Shown in pieces: positions 50,994 through 59,080 of a stretch of DNA of 64,000 bases. The translations under genes were made by a program, and so were the position numbers. The DNA comes from Clavibacter sp. B3I6 (GTDB lineage Bacteria; Actinomycetota; Actinomycetes; Actinomycetales; Microbacteriaceae). The stretch is taken from the NCBI RefSeq assembly GCF_030816895.1, contig NZ_JAUSYL010000001.1, positions 1,488,001-1,552,000 on the forward strand, written 5' to 3'. How positions within the stretch are numbered: the stretch's first letter is position 1; the number at the start of each line of letters is the position of its first letter. Under the pieces are notes generated by a model. The model searched no databases. It saw nothing but the letters and a program-made list of their open reading frames with translations, and was not told where the DNA came from.

Positions 50994-51413
50994 TCAGTCG
51001 ACGATGGAGATCTTCACGTCGATGTTGCCGCGGGTCGCGTTGGAGTACGGGCAGACCTGGTGGGCTGCGTCCGCGATCTCCTGGCGGCGCTCGGGGGCGA
51101 CGTTCGGGAGGTAGACGTCGAGCTCGACCGCGAGGCCGAAGCCGCCGGATCCGTTGTCGCCGATGGAGACGCTGGCCGAGACGCCCGCGTCCTTCGTGTC
51201 GACGCCGGCGTTCTTGCCGACGAGGTGGGTGGCGCCCAGGAAGCAGGCGCTGTACCCGGCGGCGAAGAGCTGCTCGGGGTTCGTGCCCTCGCCCGAGCCG
51301 CCCATCTCCTTGGGGGGACGGGTGTCGAAGTCGATGCGGTCGTCCTCGCTGCGGACATGTCCGTCGCGTCCTCCGCCGGAGGCGTGCGCGATAGCGGTGT
51401 AGATGGGTTCCAT
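50994..51413 (-). CDS. ohr: Organic hydroperoxide resistance protein (Ohr/OsmC family)
   Basis: A 139-residue thiol peroxidase detoxifying organic and lipid hydroperoxides. The two reactive cysteines are Cys57 in GYSACFLGA and Cys121 in VCPYSNATRGN, the diagnostic positions; GGSGEGTNPEQLFAAGYSAC is the family core. Length is that of standard Ohr. No OhrR regulator is adjacent. It reads leftward to a very strong terminator. I favour Ohr over OsmC because of the VCPYS context. Confidence 0.95.
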   Translation of the reverse strand: MEPIYTAIAHASGGGRDGHVRSEDDRIDFDTRPPKEMGGSGEGTNPEQLFAAGYSACFLGATHLVGKNAGVDTKDAGVSASVSIGDNGSGGFGLAVELDVYLPNVAPERRQEIADAAHQVCPYSNATRGNIDVKISIVD

Positions 51414-51492
51414 GCCCCCATCAGACCACGATCGAGCTGGGAGCGGGCGGCGCGCCGCGTGGACGCGCGCAGGACGGACGATGGACAGCGGG

Positions 51493-52192
51493 TCAGGGCA
51501 GGAGGCCGGAGCGGTAGCCCCAGACCACCGTCTGCAGGCGGTCGCGCGTGCCGAGCTTCGTCATGATCCGGGTGAGGTGCGACTTCACCGTGCTCGTCTC
51601 GATGACGAGGCGGCCGCCGATCTCGTCGTTCGACAGGCCGTCGCCGAGGAGCCGCACGATGTCCTGCTCGCGCGGCGTGAGCACGTCCGCGCCCGGGTGC
51701 ACGGCGGACGCGGCACGGCGGCGCGTGAACTCCGCCATGACGCGGCGGGTGGTCACGCCGTCGAGCGCGGCCTGCCCCGCGGCCAGCGCGCGGACCGCGG
51801 CGATGAACTCGTCCGGCTCCGCGTCCTTGAGCACGAAGCCGCGGGCGCCGGCCTCGAGCGCGCCGAAGACGTACTCGTCCAGGTCGAAGGTCGTGGCGAC
51901 GAGCACGGCGGGGCCGGGGCGGTCGTCGTCGGGGCGGGCGCCGGCGCGGTCGTCGGCGGGTCGGTCGTCGGCGTCCGCGCCGGTGATCGCGCGGGTCCGC
52001 CTCGATGCCGTCTCCGCCCGGCATGCGCACGTCCATCACGACCACGTCGGGGGCCAGGCGGCCGACGAGCGCCACCGCCTCGCGTCCGCCGGACGCCTCG
52101 CCGACCACCTCGATCCCGCCGGCCGTCTCGAGGACGACGCGGAAGCCCGCGCGCACGATGGACTGGTCGTCGACCAGCACCACGCGGATCAC
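51493..52192 (-). pseudogene. NarL/LuxR-family response regulator, frameshifted
   Basis: The GTG at 52192 starts IRVVLVDDQSIVRAGFRVVL, with the phospho-acceptor Asp in APDVVVMDVRMPGGDGIEA. Then the frame shifts at 51996-51998, where one extra base is present (CC instead of C on the + strand). The rest, LVATTFDLDEYVFGALEAGA, KDAEPDEFIAAVRAL, and the LuxR HTH LTPREQDIVRLLGDGLSNDE, lies in another frame. Total length is 3n+1. The corrected receiver has a 15-residue Asp/Arg/Pro insertion between helix 3 and strand 4. It overlaps the histidine kinase gene (GTGA). Probably a functional pair if the extra base is an error. Confidence 0.85.
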
Positions 52193-53631
52193 GCGTCGGC
52201 CCCCGCGCCCGCGGCGACGGGCTCGACCGGGAGCTCGAGGCGCACGCGCCAGGTGCCGGAGGCCGTGGGGCCCGCCTCCAGCCGGCCGCCCACGAGCGCG
52301 GCCCGCTCGCGCATCCCGACGAGGCCGTAGCCCGGGGCCCCCGCGGGCGCGACGGCCGGCAGCGGGTTCTCGACCACGAGCACGAGCCGGGCGGGACCGG
52401 CCTCGGTGGTGAGGGTCACGGCGGATCCGGGGGCGTGCCTCCGGGCGTTCGCGAGCGACTCCTGCACCGTGCGGTACGCGGTGACGTCGGCGAGCGGCGC
52501 GAGGGTCGGCAGGTCGCCGGTCGCGCGCTCCTGCACTGCGGTTCCCGAGGCGCGGGCCGCGCGCACGAGACCGTCGACGTCGGCGAGCCCCGGGACGGGG
52601 ACCTCGCCGGCCGGGCCGCCGGGGCCGGACCCGGTGGGGCCGTCGTCCGTCTGCCGCAGGATCCCGACGATGGAGCGGAGCGCGTCGAGGGTCTCCCGGC
52701 CCTGCACGCGGATCCCCCGCAGCGACGCCCGCGCCCGCTCCGGGTCGATGTCCACGAGGCGCTCGGCGGCGCCCGCCTGCACGACGAGCGCCGTGAGGTG
52801 GTGCGCGGCCACGTCGTGCAGCTCGCGCGCCATGCGGGTGCGCTCGGCGGCGACCGCGGCGCGGGTGAGGGCGGCCTGGTGCTCCACCGTCTCCACGGCG
52901 CGGGCCAGCGCGTCGCGGTCGTGGCGGCGGCGGAGCGCGACCCAGGAGCCGACGGCGGCGCTGGCCACGGCGATGAGGATCCCGCTGGCGAGGATCGACG
53001 CCGCGTCGACCACGACGGGGAGGCCGAGCGGCAGGCGGTCGGCGTCGGGCACGAGCGCCGCGCGGACCCGGCCGGTCGCGGCGAGCAGGGCGCCGACGGC
53101 CTCGATACCGAGGGCCGCGGCGACGATCCGCGCAGCGGGCCCGACGGGCAGCCGCACCCCGACCGTGTAGGCGGCCACCACGGGGGCCGCCGCCCAGAAC
53201 GCGAAGCCGGGCGGCAGCACGGCGACGAGACCGGCCTGGAGCACCGACACCGCGAGGAGCGTGGCCCGCGGGTGGCGGCGGCGGACGGCCAGCGGGGCGC
53301 ACTGGGCGACCGCGAGGATCCCGATGAGCCACGACTGCGCGGACGTCATGCCGCGCGCCGTGCCGTCGGCCCAGGCGAGCGCGAGGAGGCCCGCGAGGAG
53401 CACGAGGGTGACGACGGCCCAGGCGACGGCCGCCGCGGCGTCGCGCCCGGCGTCGGTGCGGATCCCGACCCGGTCGAGGCCGCGCCGGACCCCGTCGCCG
53501 AGGGCCGCGCCGGGGCGGGAGCCGGATCCGCGCGGGGCGTCGGGGGCGTGCGTCGCGTCGGTCACGCTCCGAGCATGCCAGGCGGCCGGGCCGCGGCCGT
53601 CGCCGTCGCCGTCGCCGTCGCCGTGGCGCAT
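52189..53631 (-). CDS. Two-component sensor histidine kinase (NarL partner type)
   Basis: A protein of up to 480 residues. Hydrophobic helices in the first 200 residues (VTLVLLAGLLALAWADGTAR and four more) form a membrane sensor. The HisKA_3 dimerisation box is MARELHDVAAHHLTALVVQA with the phosphorylated His. The ATPase has SLANARRHAPGS and GYGLVGMRERAALVGGRLEA. I use the ATG at 53631 because it overlaps the upstream stop (TGATG); a GTG at 53565 would remove a (DG)4 repeat encoded by CCGTCG hexamers. It is coupled by overlap to the response regulator gene. Confidence 0.85.
   Translation of the reverse strand: MRHGDGDGDGDGRGPAAWHARSVTDATHAPDAPRGSGSRPGAALGDGVRRGLDRVGIRTDAGRDAAAAVAWAVVTLVLLAGLLALAWADGTARGMTSAQSWLIGILAVAQCAPLAVRRRHPRATLLAVSVLQAGLVAVLPPGFAFWAAAPVVAAYTVGVRLPVGPAARIVAAALGIEAVGALLAATGRVRAALVPDADRLPLGLPVVVDAASILASGILIAVASAAVGSWVALRRRHDRDALARAVETVEHQAALTRAAVAAERTRMARELHDVAAHHLTALVVQAGAAERLVDIDPERARASLRGIRVQGRETLDALRSIVGILRQTDDGPTGSGPGGPAGEVPVPGLADVDGLVRAARASGTAVQERATGDLPTLAPLADVTAYRTVQESLANARRHAPGSAVTLTTEAGPARLVLVVENPLPAVAPAGAPGYGLVGMRERAALVGGRLEAGPTASGTWRVRLELPVEPVAAGAGADA
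53597..53624. repeat. CCGTCG hexanucleotide repeat at the kinase start
   Basis: Four perfect CCGTCG units (53597-53620) and part of a fifth. In the leftward gene they encode alternating Gly and Asp right after the start codon. Since six-base steps keep the frame, length changes would alter only the number of DG dipeptides. Confidence 0.6.
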
Positions 53632-55718
53632 CAGTAGCTCACGCTCGGCGCGAGCAGGCGGAACCCGACCGCGAAGGCCGCGATGCCGATGAGCGCGACC
53701 AACACGAGCACGCGGCCCGCGACGATCCACGGCCCGCGGCGGGTGCGCACGGCCTGCCAGGCGGCGAGCGCGGCGGGGATCACGGCGAGGGCGCCGAGGA
53801 GCTGCAGCCCCTGGAGGGTGCGCAGCGTCGCCGCGGGGACGTCGGTGAACGAGAGCGCCTGCACGGCCGCGACCGACCAGCCGGCGAGCGCCAGGAGCGT
53901 CACCGCCTGCCCGATGCGGGAGAGGAGCAGCGTGCGGCTCCGGCGGGGGCGCGGGGTCGCGACGGCGTCGTCCGCACGGGCCGCGCGGCGGCGGCGGCCG
54001 ATGCCCGCGACGGCGGCGGCCGGCCAGACGACGACCGAGACGAGGAGCACGGCCACGGCGGCCAGCAGCCCGGGGATCACCGCGGACGCCACCTGCCAGG
54101 GCTCCGCGCGCAGGAGCGTGAAGGACGCGCCCCACGTGATCCCGTCGACCGGCCCGCCGTCCGCGGAGGCGCGCGTCGCGATCACGGCGTCGCCGCCGAC
54201 CTCGCGCCACAGGTCGTCGCCGGCCTTCTCGTAGACGCCCGTCGTGACGCCCAGCGGCTTCGGGGTGATGGCGATCGTGCCGTCGGCGCGGGGCACGATC
54301 TCGGTCTGGCCGCTGAGGGAGAGCAGCGCGCCCGGGTTCGAGAAGGGGGCGCGGGAGGAGATCCACGTGCCGGCGAGGTCGGCCGCGGCCTCCGGGTCGC
54401 CGACGGGAGCCGCGGCGGGGGCTGCGGACGTGCCGGCGGCGTCGCCCGCGGGGCGCAGGTACCGGTCGGCGAACCCCTGGAGGACGGCGGTCCGGAGCTC
54501 GAGGGTGTCGACGGCGTCGCGTCCGTTGCCGTTGACGGTCACGAAGATGCCGGCGTCGCTGTCCGGGAACATGCGCATGGCCGTGTGGAAGACGTTCGTG
54601 TCGCCGTCGTGGCCGAAGGCCGGGACGCCCGGCGTGCTGTCGTCGAAGAAGCCGAGCGCCATGCGCTGGCCGGCCGCGAAGGTGCCCAGCTGGTCGGCGT
54701 CGAGGGCCGGGCGGTGCATCTCGTCGAGGGTCGCGGGATCCAGCAGCGCCTGGTCGGCGGGCAGGTCGCCGAGGTGGCCGAGCATGAAGCGGGCCATGTC
54801 GGAGGCGGTGGCCGAGAGCGCACCGGCGGGTGCCGCGTTGACGACCTCCGTCGGGTACGCCGGCTGCGTGTCGTCCGGGTAGCCCTTCGCGAGGCGCGCG
54901 TCGAGGTCGGCGGGCAGCGGCTGCGCGAAGGACGAGGAGGTCATCCCGGCGCGGTCGAGCACCTCCTCCTGCACGAGGTCGACGAACGGCTTCCCGGCCA
55001 CGCGCTCGGCGACGTAGCCGGCGAGGCTGGCGCCGTAGTTCGAGTAGGCGGGGGTGGTGCCCGGCGCGAAGACCTGCTCGGGCGGATCCGTGCGCATCAC
55101 GTCGCCGAGGGACCGCTCGGTGCCCGGCAGGCCGATGAGGCCCGTGACGACCTCCTCGAACCCGGCCGTGTGGGTCAGCAGGTGCCGCAGCGTGACGGGA
55201 CCCTTCGGGGTGTCCAGGTCGAAGTCGAGGTGCTGCTGCACGTCGTCGTCGAGGTCGAGCCGGCCCTCCTCCACGAGCTGCATGACCGCGGTGGCGGAGA
55301 CCACCTTGGAGACGGAGCCGACGCGGAAGAGCGTGCGATCGGGATCCACCGGCTTCGCGGGGGTGCCCTCGGTGCCGGTGTCGGCGAGGCCGTAGCCGCG
55401 GGTGGTGAGCACCTGGCCGTCGGCGACGACCGAGACGGCCGCGCCGGGGATGCCGGTGGTCTGCAGGGCGGAGCCGACGGTGCCGTCGAGCCAGGTGTCG
55501 ACATCGGCGCGGGTGAGGTCGTGGCCGCCCGGCTGGTGCTGGGGCGGCGCGGGCGGCGGCGGATCCGCCGGGGCAGCCGACGTGGCGGCGCCGGCCGCCA
55601 GCGGGATCGCCAGGGCGAGCGCGACGGCGCCGACGACGGAGGCCAGGCGGCGGGATCGGCGCGGGCGGCGTCGGCCGGGAAGGGCGGCGGCGGTGGAGGT
55701 GCGGGGTGTCGTGTCCAT
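53631..55718 (-). CDS. Membrane-anchored serine hydrolase, beta-lactamase/PBP4* family
   Basis: A 695-residue secreted protein. A signal segment follows a basic start (ASVVGAVALALAIPLAAGAA). The penicillin-binding-protein-like domain has the active Ser in RVGSVSKVVSATA (SxxK), YSNYGASLAG (YxN) and AFGHDGDTNVF (HxG). About 200 residues of extracellular linker come next, then four C-terminal helices anchor it. Relatives include D-aminopeptidases, esterases and beta-lactamase-like proteins, so the substrate is open. The ATG at 55718 has weak ribosome contact. The stop overlaps the kinase ATG, linking it to the two-component system, which may sense envelope stress. Confidence 0.88.
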   Translation of the reverse strand: MDTTPRTSTAAALPGRRRPRRSRRLASVVGAVALALAIPLAAGAATSAAPADPPPPAPPQHQPGGHDLTRADVDTWLDGTVGSALQTTGIPGAAVSVVADGQVLTTRGYGLADTGTEGTPAKPVDPDRTLFRVGSVSKVVSATAVMQLVEEGRLDLDDDVQQHLDFDLDTPKGPVTLRHLLTHTAGFEEVVTGLIGLPGTERSLGDVMRTDPPEQVFAPGTTPAYSNYGASLAGYVAERVAGKPFVDLVQEEVLDRAGMTSSSFAQPLPADLDARLAKGYPDDTQPAYPTEVVNAAPAGALSATASDMARFMLGHLGDLPADQALLDPATLDEMHRPALDADQLGTFAAGQRMALGFFDDSTPGVPAFGHDGDTNVFHTAMRMFPDSDAGIFVTVNGNGRDAVDTLELRTAVLQGFADRYLRPAGDAAGTSAAPAAAPVGDPEAAADLAGTWISSRAPFSNPGALLSLSGQTEIVPRADGTIAITPKPLGVTTGVYEKAGDDLWREVGGDAVIATRASADGGPVDGITWGASFTLLRAEPWQVASAVIPGLLAAVAVLLVSVVVWPAAAVAGIGRRRRAARADDAVATPRPRRSRTLLLSRIGQAVTLLALAGWSVAAVQALSFTDVPAATLRTLQGLQLLGALAVIPAALAAWQAVRTRRGPWIVAGRVLVLVALIGIAAFAVGFRLLAPSVSY

Positions 55719-55971
55719 GCATCCCACGCTCCCGGCTCGGCGCCCGCGGCACAGGGGGCGGGAGTCGGCACCTCGCCTGCGACTCGAGTCGCAGGCGGGG
55801 GTCCCTCGCGCGTCCGGGTGCGGTCGACACGGGTGCGGTCGGCGCGAGCCCGAGGAGGGACGCGCCGGCCGGACGGGGGTGCGCGGCTGCTCCCGGGGAC
55901 GCCGTACAGTGAGCGCGTCGCCCTGCATCGCCAGAGCCGAACGACGCGCCGCCTCGACGTCCTGACGTCAC

Positions 55972-56568
55972 GTGCGCGAGCTCGCGCACGATGCACGCGC
56001 CGCCGCCGACACCGGCCCGACGCGCCGCCCGCAGGACCGGGCCCGGCTCCTCCGTCGGGTCCCGGCGCTGCACCGCCCGACCGACGTGCACCTCCGGAGG
56101 CACTCCATCCCCCATGACCGCTGCTATCCCGCCGGCGAGGCCGCGCGCGTGCACGCGAGCGCCGCCCCGGTCGACGACCCCGACGCGGACCCCGACGCCG
56201 GCCCCGGCAGCCGCAGCTTCCTCGACTTCGCCGTCGTCGCCGAGCACGCCGGCCCCCACTCCGTCGCCGTCACCTACGACCACTGCGCCTCCACCCCGCT
56301 CACGCTCGGCTTCGCCCTCGACCGGGGCCAGACCCGCACCGTGCACTACCCGCCGCTCCGGCGCGGCACGACCCACCGCACCCTGGTCGTCGACGTGCAC
56401 ATGCGCCGGGGCCCGGGCGTCATCCGCGTCGCCGAGGGCCCAACGGGCGCCCGGCTGCACGTGCACTCGCTGCGTGTCACCCGCGCGCGAGCGGCCCCGG
56501 ACGCACGGGACGGCGTCGGCGCAGCGCCCCCGGTGGGCCCGCTGGGCGCCGAGGGCCGACCGGCCTAG
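55972..56568 (+). CDS. Orphan CBM6/35-like beta-sandwich protein
   Basis: A GTG at 55972 (an in-frame stop lies three codons before it) opens a 198-residue frame with strong GC3 bias. Residues about 85-170 look like a carbohydrate-binding-module sandwich: FLDFAVVAEHAGPHSVAVTY, LTLGFALDRGQTRTVHYPPL, TLVVDVHMRRGPGVIRVAEG, ARLHVHSLRVTRAR, in the order expected for CBM6/CBM35-type domains. There is no signal peptide and no catalytic domain. It may be a lone intracellular lectin-like protein, or the fragment left from a larger secreted glycosidase. A GTG at 56086 is a shorter alternative start. Confidence 0.5.
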   Translation: MRELAHDARAAADTGPTRRPQDRARLLRRVPALHRPTDVHLRRHSIPHDRCYPAGEAARVHASAAPVDDPDADPDAGPGSRSFLDFAVVAEHAGPHSVAVTYDHCASTPLTLGFALDRGQTRTVHYPPLRRGTTHRTLVVDVHMRRGPGVIRVAEGPTGARLHVHSLRVTRARAAPDARDGVGAAPPVGPLGAEGRPA

Positions 56569-57001
56569 ACCGCCGTCATCCCCGGTCCAGCCCGGGCCCG
56601 GCCTGCGCGGAGCCGCCGCACCGGATCCGCGCCCCCGAACCGCGGGCGTCCTGGTGCTGCAGCTCCTGGGGGGCAACGTCCGCACCGGTCCCGACCGATC
56701 GCCCGTCGCCGGGGACGTCCTGTGGCCCTGCGGGAACGCGACATTCCGGCGGTGCGACAGCGATCGCATCAGGAGCTCGACCCGGATCCGGGCGCCGGGG
56801 AGCAGGGCCCCGCACGCGGTCGCGCTCTCGCTGGGTCTCGCTCGGTCACCGCCGCACCGCCCGTCCCCACGGCCGCTCCCCCGGTCTCCCGTCTCGCGGC
56901 CGCTTCCCGCCGCCCGCCCCGCCCCGCCCCGCGCCGGCGGATCACCGGATCATCTCCCGCACGTGCCCCACCGATGCCGCACCACGATCCAGGAGGACCC
57001 G
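56569..57001. other. Intergenic region without a convincing gene
   Basis: 433 bases with long open frames on several strands but no homology or stable codon bias. One feature stands out: CGGGAA (56731-56736), seven bases, TTCCGG (56744-56749), an imperfect dyad. AGGAGG at about 56990-56995 is the ribosome site of the next gene. The stretch 56880-56935 is a run of CCCGCC-type words. Confidence 0.5.
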
Positions 57002-57367
57002 ATGCCCCGAGACGCGCACGTACCGCTCGGGCGGCGGTCCATGAGCCGGGCCGACATCGAGCTCATGGTCGCGGTCGCCTGGAACGCCGAGGGGCGGCTG
57101 CGCGGCCTGCGCCCGCTGGCGTGGGTGATCGGCGACGCCGACTTCGTGCACTTCATCGGCGACGCCGACGCCTACTCGCGTGCTGCTCGCCGGGAGATCA
57201 TCGAGGACTGGATCGCGGAGCTGGGCCTCGCCGACCTCATCGACGGCACCGTGCCGCCGCTGCAGCGCATCGGCCGCGACATGGTGTGGACCGGGAGCAT
57301 CGACTCCATCGGCATGCAGTTCCGCTACCCCGCCGAGGACGACGAGGGGCGGCCCTCCGCCTGCTGA
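57002..57367 (+). CDS. Hypothetical protein, 121 residues
   Basis: A soluble protein starting MPRDAHVPLGRRSMSRADIE with AGGAGG seven bases upstream, so the start is secure. It contains AWNAEGRLRGLRPLAWVIGD, a DADFVHFIGDADAYSRAARR segment, and PPLQRIGRDMVWTGSIDSIG. The charge pattern suggests a compact alpha/beta fold, and the last residue is Cys. I recognise no family. It is convergent with an acetyltransferase gene. Confidence 0.7.
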   Translation: MPRDAHVPLGRRSMSRADIELMVAVAWNAEGRLRGLRPLAWVIGDADFVHFIGDADAYSRAARREIIEDWIAELGLADLIDGTVPPLQRIGRDMVWTGSIDSIGMQFRYPAEDDEGRPSAC

Positions 57368-57390
57368 CCGCCCGCGCGGCTGCGGCCCGC

Positions 57391-58032
57391 TCAGGCCGCG
57401 GGCGTCCGGAACAGGACCGGCCGGCCCTCCTGGGCGGCGATCCGCGCGTCGAGTCCGGCGCGGACGGCCGGCCACTCGTCGGCGAGGATCGAGTGGATCG
57501 CGGCGTCGCGCCAGGTCCCGTCGGCCCGGAGCTGGTCGCGGCGGCAGACGCCCTCGAAGGTCGCGCCGAGCTTGAGGATCGCGGCGCGGGAGCGGGCGTT
57601 GAGCGCGTCCGCCTGCAGCTTGACGCGGCCGAAGCCGGAGTCGAACGCGCGGCCGAGGAGGAGCCGCTTGGCCTCCGCGTTGACGACCGTGCCCCAGACC
57701 CGCGGGTCGTAGGCGGTCCAGCCGAGGTGGACGCGCTCGCGCCGCGTGTCCAGCTCGGTGAGGCTCGTCGTGCCGACCAGCTCGCCGTCGTGGGGGCCGC
57801 CCACGAGGATCACGGCGGTCGGCAGGTCGTCCCAGCGGAAGTAGGTGCGCGCCCACGCGTCGAAGGCCGTGTCGTCGGCGGGGAGGCCGGCCGGGCCGCC
57901 GCCGAAGCCGCCCGCGAAGACGGCCGGGTGCGCGATGGCGGCCCGGAGCGCGGGCAGGTGCGCGGGCGTGAGCGGGTCCAGCCGGACATGGGTGCCGAGG
58001 AGGGACGCGGGCGCGGGCACGGTGGCGGTCAC
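57391..58032 (-). CDS. GNAT acetyltransferase, RimJ/RimL type
   Basis: A 213-residue enzyme with the Acetyltransf_3 order: THVRLDPLTPAHLPALRAAI at the start, VGTTSLTELDTRRERVHLGW, and GFGRVKLQADALNARSRAAI, LKLGATFEGVCRRD at the acetyl-CoA end. RimL-type enzymes acetylate protein N-termini or small amines; the substrate is unknown. The GTG at 58032 fits the family length. Divergent from the alpha/beta hydrolase gene. Confidence 0.87.
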   Translation of the reverse strand: MTATVPAPASLLGTHVRLDPLTPAHLPALRAAIAHPAVFAGGFGGGPAGLPADDTAFDAWARTYFRWDDLPTAVILVGGPHDGELVGTTSLTELDTRRERVHLGWTAYDPRVWGTVVNAEAKRLLLGRAFDSGFGRVKLQADALNARSRAAILKLGATFEGVCRRDQLRADGTWRDAAIHSILADEWPAVRAGLDARIAAQEGRPVLFRTPAA

Positions 58033-58088
58033 CCGGCCAGCCTGGCAGAGGCGGCGACGGGCTCGGGCGCGCCGCTCGCGCCCCGGCC

Positions 58089-58100
58089 TACGCTGGCGGG
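58089..58100 (+). promoter_or_regulatory. Leaderless -10 box of the alpha/beta hydrolase gene
   Basis: TACGCT (58089-58094), six bases, then the ATG at 58101. Confidence 0.5.
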
Positions 58101-59039
58101 ATGAGCACCGACGCCCGCGCCCCGCGCACCCTGTCCGACCACCGGCCCGAGGACGCGGAGGACCTGACGATCGAGGTTCCGGCGGCGCGGCTCTCGGCCG
58201 TGCGCGTGCCGGCCCGCACCGGGGATCCCGCGACCGCGCCCGTCGCGCTGCTCGTGCCGGGGTTCACGGGGTCCAAGGAGGACTTCCTCCCCATCATGGG
58301 CCCGCTCGCCGACCGCGGCTTCACGGTCGTGGCGTTCTCGCAGCGCGGGCAGTGGGGATCCACCGGACCCGGCCAGGCCGAGCCGCCCGTCGACGCGAGC
58401 GGCTACGAGCTCGAGACCCTCGGCCAGGACGTGCACCACGTGGTCGACGCGCTCGCCGGCCGCGGCGGATCCGGCGGCCGTCACGTGGCGACCGACGCCT
58501 CCCCCGCCGCCCCGCTCGGGCCCGTGCACCTCCTCGGCCACAGCTTCGGCGGCGTCGTGGGGCTCCAGGCGCTGATCCGCGACCCGGGCCGCTTCGCCAG
58601 CTACACGCACTGGAACTCGGGTCCCCGCAGCCGGGCCGACCGCTCCGAGCAGATCGCCGCCGTCCGCGCGTCGGGCAGCGCCGGGCTCTGGCCGCTGTGG
58701 TTCCTGCCCGAGCAGCTCGACGGCGACGACCCCGAGGTGGAGTGGTTCCGCACCCGCCTGTTCGGCACCGCGTCGGCGCAGCTCCTCGGGGCGCTCGAGA
58801 TCATGCAGGAGCAGACCGACCGCGTCGAGGAGCTGCGGGCGGCGGGCGTCCCCGTGCTCGTCTCCCACGGCGACGCCGACGACGCCTGGCCGCAGGACTG
58901 GCAGCGCGACATGGCGGAGCGCGCCGGCGCCCGCTACGAGGTGGTCGCGGACGCCGGCCACTCCGCCCAGGTCGACCAGCCGGAGGCGAGCGCGGACCTC
59001 CTCGCGGGCTTCTGGCGGAGCGCGGCGCCCGCGGCCTGA
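58101..59039 (+). CDS. Alpha/beta hydrolase
   Basis: A 312-residue hydrolase with the oxyanion turn LLVPGFTGSKEDFLPIMGPL, the nucleophile elbow LLGHSFGGVVGL, an acid in VSHGDADDAWPQDW and the His in ADAGHSAQVDQPE, so the triad is complete. The 110-150 region has a flexible Gly/Ser insertion. The first 40 residues are an extra strand region. It probably acts on an ester or lactone in the cytoplasm, since no signal peptide is present. Confidence 0.9.
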   Translation: MSTDARAPRTLSDHRPEDAEDLTIEVPAARLSAVRVPARTGDPATAPVALLVPGFTGSKEDFLPIMGPLADRGFTVVAFSQRGQWGSTGPGQAEPPVDASGYELETLGQDVHHVVDALAGRGGSGGRHVATDASPAAPLGPVHLLGHSFGGVVGLQALIRDPGRFASYTHWNSGPRSRADRSEQIAAVRASGSAGLWPLWFLPEQLDGDDPEVEWFRTRLFGTASAQLLGALEIMQEQTDRVEELRAAGVPVLVSHGDADDAWPQDWQRDMAERAGARYEVVADAGHSAQVDQPEASADLLAGFWRSAAPAA

Positions 59040-59080
59040 CGGTTCATGCCCCATGCCTCGCCGAGCGGCGGCCGCTCGCG

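Noticed and set aside
53632..56769. Extension of the histidine kinase frame to a 1526-residue protein
   Set aside because: It runs out of frame through the serine hydrolase gene; only the part from 53631 has kinase features.
56569..57001. Open frames in the gap before the 121-residue gene
   Set aside because: They have no homology, overlap on several frames with similar composition, and the strong ribosome site at 56990 fixes the real start at 57002.
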